Part shown: positions 6,437-9,365 of the stretch, in pieces
How the letters are laid out: each line of letters begins with the position of its first letter
Numbering within the stretch: position 1 is the stretch's first letter
Origin: Alphaproteobacteria bacterium
Lineage (GTDB): Bacteria > Pseudomonadota > Alphaproteobacteria > UBA6615
DNA: 9,365 nucleotides
NCBI GenBank assembly: GCA_013003285.1
Contig: JABDJY010000411.1
Span: forward strand, 1 to 9,365
Reading direction: 5' to 3'
Notes under the pieces: model-generated
Databases searched by the model: none
Seen by the model: only the letters and a program-made list of their open reading frames with translations
What the model was told of the DNA's origin: nothing
Program-made: the position numbers and the translations under genes

Positions 6437-6649
6437 AACCTTAATATCTCCGTATGCAATTCACTGCCGAACGGTTGGCAGCATTCCAGCCCGATTGGTC
6501 GACCCCTTCAAGTCGGCCCTATTTGCGTCCCACGGTTAACCAAACTTGGTCGACTCGACGACCTCGATCCCCCTGGAACGCGGGCGCATACTAACCGGAA
6601 TCGCGCTGTCAGCAAAACGAGTTCGTGTCACAGGGTTAACGCGCGGCGA
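6437..6649. other. Intergenic region with short repeats and a hairpin, no gene seen
   Basis: No convincing gene is visible. Two direct copies of TTGGTCGAC lie at 6495-6503 and 6546-6554, 51 bp apart. A short hairpin can form at 6464-6481 (CTGCCGA / TTGGCAG, one G-T pair, 4-nt loop). GGTTAACC at 6534-6541 is a perfect 8-bp palindrome. The region could hold the promoter of the small protein gene or leader elements, but nothing decides this. Confidence 0.3.
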
Positions 6650-7093
6650 CTACCCCGGTTTCTTTGACCTTGACCAATGATAGTGCCCGATGACGAGGAG
6701 AAAACTGGCGAGCACGAGATGGAATATTGCCGGCAGAGTGGCGGCAAACCATGGAACTTCGGACAAAATGGTGAGGCCCGCGACGAGCCGAAGCGCCATA
6801 ATGATGAAGTAAACAGCCCCGGCGCCGAACAGGAAATATGCCCATTTTCGCTGCGCCGGAAGGGCACCGCGCGCCAGTTTGCGGATTGCATCGACGGCGA
6901 CGGCGATGATGATAATTTGCAGGCCAATCAGAACAGGGTAAGGCAGACCGCCGGCGGCCCAGGCGCTAAAGGGCGGCAGCCAGGCGGCGTCGGAATAGAA
7001 CTGCACCAGCTGCGCCAGCACGCGCAGCACGAACGCGGCCAGCAATACCGATAGTATTGTCACATACACTCGATTTTCGATTTGCTGACTCAT
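6650..7093 (-). CDS. Hypothetical four-helix membrane protein
   Basis: The 147-residue protein is strongly hydrophobic, with four predicted transmembrane segments at about 10-30, 50-71, 84-109 and 116-136. The last helix carries His125 and is followed by 'GHYHWSRSKKPG', a positively charged tail that fits a cytoplasmic C terminus. The loop 'RKLARGALPAQRKW' between helices 2 and 3 is also positive, so both ends and this loop are likely inside. The family is not recognised; loose similarity to small integral-membrane hypotheticals is all that can be said. The ATG at 7093 has no clear ribosome site. It diverges from the gene at 7202 across a 108-bp gap that contains possible promoters for both. 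Confidence 0.65.
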   Translation of the reverse strand: MSQQIENRVYVTILSVLLAAFVLRVLAQLVQFYSDAAWLPPFSAWAAGGLPYPVLIGLQIIIIAVAVDAIRKLARGALPAQRKWAYFLFGAGAVYFIIMALRLVAGLTILSEVPWFAATLPAIFHLVLASFLLVIGHYHWSRSKKPG

Positions 7094-7130
7094 CGAAAAC
7101 GGCTCTCAGATATGCACGACGTTGGGAACC

Positions 7131-7160
7131 GTAATAACGGGCGTGGTGAATAGCGCGCAA
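7131..7160 (-). promoter_or_regulatory. Possible sigma70-type promoter for the four-helix membrane protein gene
   Basis: Read on the minus strand, TTGCGC (7155-7160) and TATTAC (7131-7136) are separated by 18 bp and lie about 40 bp upstream of the ATG. The two boxes match the consensus at 3 and 4 of 6 positions respectively, so this is a plausible but unproven call. Confidence 0.25.
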
Positions 7161-7164
7161 GGGG

Positions 7165-7192
7165 TTGTCGGTGTGACCAGGTGGTTTAGACT
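7165..7192 (+). promoter_or_regulatory. Possible promoter of a leaderless transcript
   Basis: TTGTCG (7165-7170) and TAGACT (7187-7192) are spaced by 16 bp, each matching the consensus at 4 of 6 positions. The expected transcription start, about 7-9 nt downstream, falls at 7199-7201. That is directly before the ATG at 7202, which has no Shine-Dalgarno sequence. Confidence 0.3.
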
Positions 7193-7201
7193 TCGTCCAT
7201 C

Positions 7202-7567
7202 ATGACAACCGGTTCGCCAAACTTATCGCTGGAAGAATTCACCGCGGCGTTGGACAACAGCACGCCGCCCGATGGGCTCGACAATGCTCTGCAGGCTTTG
7301 TGGTACGAGGCGCGATCGAGTGGGCCCGGCGCAACGCTGCCCCGCAAGTCTATCGATGACGCCATGTCCGACGATTGGAACAGGGCGCACGAATTGGTCC
7401 AACGACTGCGCGACGAACGGGGGCGTTGGGTGCATGGCTATTTGCACCGGGTCGAAGGCGACGACGACAATGCAAGGGGCTGGTACAAGCGTGCCGAACA
7501 GCCGTTCCCAACGCTATCGCTAGCCGACGAGTGGGCGCAAATTGCGGTGGCTCTGCTAGCCCGTTAG
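7202..7567 (+). CDS. Conserved hypothetical protein (WVHxYLHRxEGDxxNA motif)
   Basis: The 121-residue protein has no signal peptide or membrane segment and is probably cytoplasmic and helical. Its core, 'DWNRAHELVQRLRDERGRWVHGY' then 'LHRVEGDDDNARGWYKRAEQPFP' (58-103), matches a conserved hypothetical pattern I have seen in proteobacteria and cyanobacteria. In these proteins 'AH.LvQ', 'WVHayLHR.EGD..NA' and 'WY.rA' are nearly invariant. The regularly spaced Trp, Tyr and His residues resemble a TPR-like helical pair, but no biochemical role is known to me. The ATG at 7202 has no ribosome site and sits right after a candidate promoter, so it may be translated from a leaderless mRNA. Its stop codon overlaps the stop of the convergent next gene. 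Confidence 0.7.
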   Translation: MTTGSPNLSLEEFTAALDNSTPPDGLDNALQALWYEARSSGPGATLPRKSIDDAMSDDWNRAHELVQRLRDERGRWVHGYLHRVEGDDDNARGWYKRAEQPFPTLSLADEWAQIAVALLAR

Positions 7568-7836
7568 GTGCCGTCGTTGACGATCCAGATCGAGGGCGGG
7601 CCGGCGACCCCGGCACCCTGCATGACTTCTTTTAGCCGCGGGGATGACGCGAAAGCCTGAGCGTCTTCGAGCGTATTGAAATCGTGCCAAAGGGTTATGT
7701 CATTTGGATTGTCCGCCGCCTGGTAGACAGCGTGGCCGGTTACGCCCATTTCGGATCGTTCGCCGTCGAAGTCGTCATAGACGGCCCGCCATGTTGCGTA
7801 GTCGTTGACCGGGTGACGTGCATAAAGCCTAACCAT
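7564..7836 (-). CDS. Dimeric alpha/beta-barrel (cyclase / ABM-like) protein
   Basis: The 90-residue protein fits small ferredoxin-like dimeric alpha/beta-barrel proteins, often annotated 'cyclase' or antibiotic-biosynthesis-monooxygenase-like. The markers are 'HPVNDYATWRAVYDDFDGERSEMGV' (8-32), then 'AVYQAADNPNDITLWHDFNTLEDAQAF' (36-62), then 'SPRLKEVMQGAGVAGPPSIWIV' (65-86). These proteins are usually cytoplasmic, and their substrates are rarely known. The ATG at 7836 has a good ribosome site, with GGGAG about 6-7 nt upstream. Its TAA (7564-7566) shares bases with the TAG of the convergent gene (7565-7567), so the two transcripts must overlap at their 3' ends. It is divergent from the secreted hydrolase gene to its right. 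Confidence 0.75.
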   Translation of the reverse strand: MVRLYARHPVNDYATWRAVYDDFDGERSEMGVTGHAVYQAADNPNDITLWHDFNTLEDAQAFASSPRLKEVMQGAGVAGPPSIWIVNDGT

Positions 7837-8014
7837 GGTGCTCTCCCTTGGTAGTGCCGGTTTGTCCGAACCAGATTGTTAGCAAACCATATGCCGAGGC
7901 AGCCAACAACGGCAGGGGCACTTCACGAATCGGTGACGCGACCCGCGCGATGGTTGTCGCTCCCGCCCGCCGCCGATAACGTTGGCGACTATCGTCGTCC
8001 CCAAGCCAAAGGTC

Positions 8015-8019
8015 GGGAG
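8015..8019 (+). promoter_or_regulatory. Ribosome binding site fixing the MBL-fold start
   Basis: GGGAG lies 6 nt before the ATG at 8026. This, with the signal peptide that begins exactly there, rules out the longer in-frame start at 7876. Confidence 0.65.
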
Positions 8020-8025
8020 TACCCC

Positions 8026-8895
8026 ATGTCTCGTTGCAACTTCGTTCCAGTTTTCGCCGTTCTTGGCGCCGCCATTTCATTGTCTTTCGCCGGGGTTGCC
8101 CAGGCCCAAACCCCGACGCCGCAAATTTCCGAGGTCACCGCCGGCATCCATGTGATCCGGGGCCGCGGCGGCAATATCGGCGTGTCGGCCGGCGACGATG
8201 GGGTCTTCATGATCGACGATCAGTTCGCCCCGGTCACCGAAGCCCTGCGTGGTCTGATTGCGGGCGTCACCGATAAGCCGATCCGTTTTCTGCTCAACAC
8301 GCATTTTCATGGCGACCATACCGGTGGCAACGAGAATCTCGGATCGAGCGGGGTCACCATCTTCGCCCATGACAATGTCCGGACCCGTTTGCTCGGCAAC
8401 GGCGCGCCGGCTGCGGCGCTGCCGGTTGTCACGTTCAACGACACCACCACGTTTCATATGAACGGCCAGACCATTCACGTGTTTCACGCCGCCAGCGCCC
8501 ATACCGACGGCGACACGCTGATCCATTTCCGCGAAGCCGATGTCATCCATATGGGCGATACCTATTTCAACGGCTTCTACCCCTTTATCGATGTCGCCGC
8601 CGGCGGCTCCGTGGCGGGCACATTGGCCGCGGTGGATGCTGCGCTCGCGCTGGCCGATGACGATACCCGCATCATTCCCGGTCATGGGCCGATGTCGAAC
8701 CGCGCCGAGCTCGTTGCCTACCGGGATATGCTGATCGCCGCGCGCGATGGCATTCAGCCAATGATCGCCGATGGCAAATCGGTCGAACAGGTGGTCGCCG
8801 CCAAGCCCACCGCAGCCCTTGATGGCGAATGGGGCGACGGCTTCCTCAACCCCGAACGTTTCGTGCGCATCGTTTATTCATCGCTGACGAAATAG
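8026..8895 (+). CDS. Secreted metallo-beta-lactamase-fold hydrolase
   Basis: The 289-residue precursor has a classical Sec signal peptide, with a likely cleavage after residue 27 (VAQA/QT), so the enzyme acts in the periplasm. It has the full MBL metal set: HFHGDHTGG with His93, His95, Asp97 and His98, then His159 (AHTDGDT), Asp178 (HMGDTYFNG) and His220 (IIPGHGP). Position 178 is Asp, not the Cys of class B1 beta-lactamases, so a binuclear-zinc hydrolase of the wider superfamily is more likely than a true beta-lactamase. The combination AHTDGDT...GDTYFNGFYPFID...GGS is typical of a widespread periplasmic MBL-fold group with unassigned substrates. The start is set by a strong ribosome site. 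The gene ends 13 bp from the stop of a convergent TetR gene. Activity on lactams, quorum lactones or other esters cannot be told apart from the sequence. Confidence 0.9.
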   Translation: MSRCNFVPVFAVLGAAISLSFAGVAQAQTPTPQISEVTAGIHVIRGRGGNIGVSAGDDGVFMIDDQFAPVTEALRGLIAGVTDKPIRFLLNTHFHGDHTGGNENLGSSGVTIFAHDNVRTRLLGNGAPAAALPVVTFNDTTTFHMNGQTIHVFHAASAHTDGDTLIHFREADVIHMGDTYFNGFYPFIDVAAGGSVAGTLAAVDAALALADDDTRIIPGHGPMSNRAELVAYRDMLIAARDGIQPMIADGKSVEQVVAAKPTAALDGEWGDGFLNPERFVRIVYSSLTK

Positions 8896-8908
8896 GGCGT
8901 CAGCTTGC

Positions 8909-9365
8909 CTAGCCGTGTCGCGCTTTGAGCCCGGCGATATAGGTGGTGACCAATGTGTCGATCAGCGCGTCCGGGGCGGCGCTTTCGGGCAGGCTGGTGG
9001 TTTGCGCCAGCGCGGTGACGCCGTAGAGCGCGCTCCACAGCACGTAGGCGCTGCGCCGCCGCGCCGCGACCTGGCGCGGACCGAACAGGCCGGCGATGGC
9101 ATCCTCACCCAGCCCGACCAGGCGTTCCGCCTTGTGGCGAAACCAGTCGGGCGCCGGTGCACCGTCCTGGGGTTCGAACTCGATCACCGCCGACCATAGG
9201 CGCCGGTTCTTGCCGACAAATTCTAAGTAGCGCCCGGCCAAGGCGCGCAACGCCTTTTCGGGGTCGTCGTCGACGGGGACGGCGGTCACATGGTCGTAGA
9301 GTGCGTCCATGGTGCCTGCGTTCATGTGGCGGATAATATCGTCGAGATTTTCGAACACATTATAG
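8909..9365 (-). CDS. TetR/AcrR family transcriptional regulator, partial
   Basis: The last 152 residues of a TetR-type repressor are visible, and the gene runs off the right edge. The frame stays open beyond a GTG at 9358, and the segment reads 'YNVFENLDDIIRHMN'. This aligns with the end of the TetR DNA-binding domain, where 'YxxFxxKxdLl' is usual, so the GTG is not the real start and the HTH proper lies outside the window. The remainder is the helical ligand-binding domain: 'FVGKNRRLWSAVIEFEP', 'RRRSAYVLWSALYGVTALAQT' and 'LIDTLVTTYIAGLKARHG' as the dimerisation helices. Effector and target are unknown. It converges on the MBL-fold gene, so control of that gene would have to act at a distant promoter. 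A target upstream of the regulator itself, outside the window, is more usual. Confidence 0.85.
   Translation of the reverse strand, partial: YNVFENLDDIIRHMNAGTMDALYDHVTAVPVDDDPEKALRALAGRYLEFVGKNRRLWSAVIEFEPQDGAPAPDWFRHKAERLVGLGEDAIAGLFGPRQVAARRRSAYVLWSALYGVTALAQTTSLPESAAPDALIDTLVTTYIAGLKARHG

Noticed and set aside
6495..6554. Two TTGGTCGAC direct repeats
   Set aside because: Two 9-bp copies 51 bp apart in an intergenic gap are within chance expectation; mentioned only in the intergenic entry.
7829..7921. Minus-strand frame from a GTG encoding a hydrophobic 30-residue peptide that ends on the start codon of the cyclase-like gene
   Set aside because: It has no ribosome site before the GTG, lies in the promoter gap of divergent genes, and its single hydrophobic run is the only support.
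7876..8025. In-frame N-terminal extension of the MBL-fold gene
   Set aside because: The strong GGGAG site and signal peptide begin at 8026; the extension has no such signals and an atypical composition.
1..9365. tRNA, rRNA, CRISPR array, insertion sequence or toxin-antitoxin pair
   Set aside because: No clover-leaf, regularly spaced repeats, transposase or paired small-gene signature was found on either strand.

Overview
The window is GC-rich bacterial chromosomal DNA. GC-biased codon use, a periplasmic DUF4864 protein, conserved short hypotheticals and a mix of acyl-CoA dehydrogenase, metallo-beta-lactamase-fold and TetR genes fit an alphaproteobacterium, perhaps of the Rhodospirillales type. 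That placement is an inference from style; no rRNA or other phylogenetic marker is present. I see no tRNA, rRNA, CRISPR array, transposase or integrase.

Layout, left to right. (1) 2-877 (+) is the 3' part of a gene with a phage-packaging or HTH flavour. It converges on a secreted DUF4864 protein (913-1416, -). (2) A divergent, visibly more AT-rich orphan follows, encoding a two-helix membrane protein (1522-2013, +). (3) Two acyl-CoA dehydrogenase (ACAD) family genes lie in tandem (2175-3371 and 3416-4600, +). Both lack the canonical catalytic glutamate. (4) Converging on them is a minus-strand block: an NAD-type isocitrate/isopropylmalate dehydrogenase-family enzyme (4624-5682), a bacterial PH-domain membrane protein (5752-6237), a probable 34-residue single-helix protein (6332-6436) and a four-helix membrane protein (6650-7093). 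(5) A small conserved hypothetical gene (7202-7567, +) may be leaderless. Its stop codon overlaps that of a convergent dimeric alpha/beta-barrel 'cyclase-like' gene (7564-7836, -). (6) A secreted metallo-beta-lactamase-fold hydrolase (8026-8895, +) converges on a TetR-family regulator (8909-9365, -) cut by the right edge.

How the genes work together. The only clear functional unit is the ACAD pair, 44 bp apart. Their complementary loss of FAD and catalytic residues suggests a heteromeric or repurposed flavoprotein. The rest looks like ordinary accessory or housekeeping chromosome, with short intergenic gaps and many convergent pairs. I found no complete new defence or mobile system. The items most worth a second look are the glutamate-less ACAD pair, the unannotatably short membrane protein at 6332-6436, the substrate of the dehydrogenase at 4624-5682, and the possible leaderless transcript at 7202.
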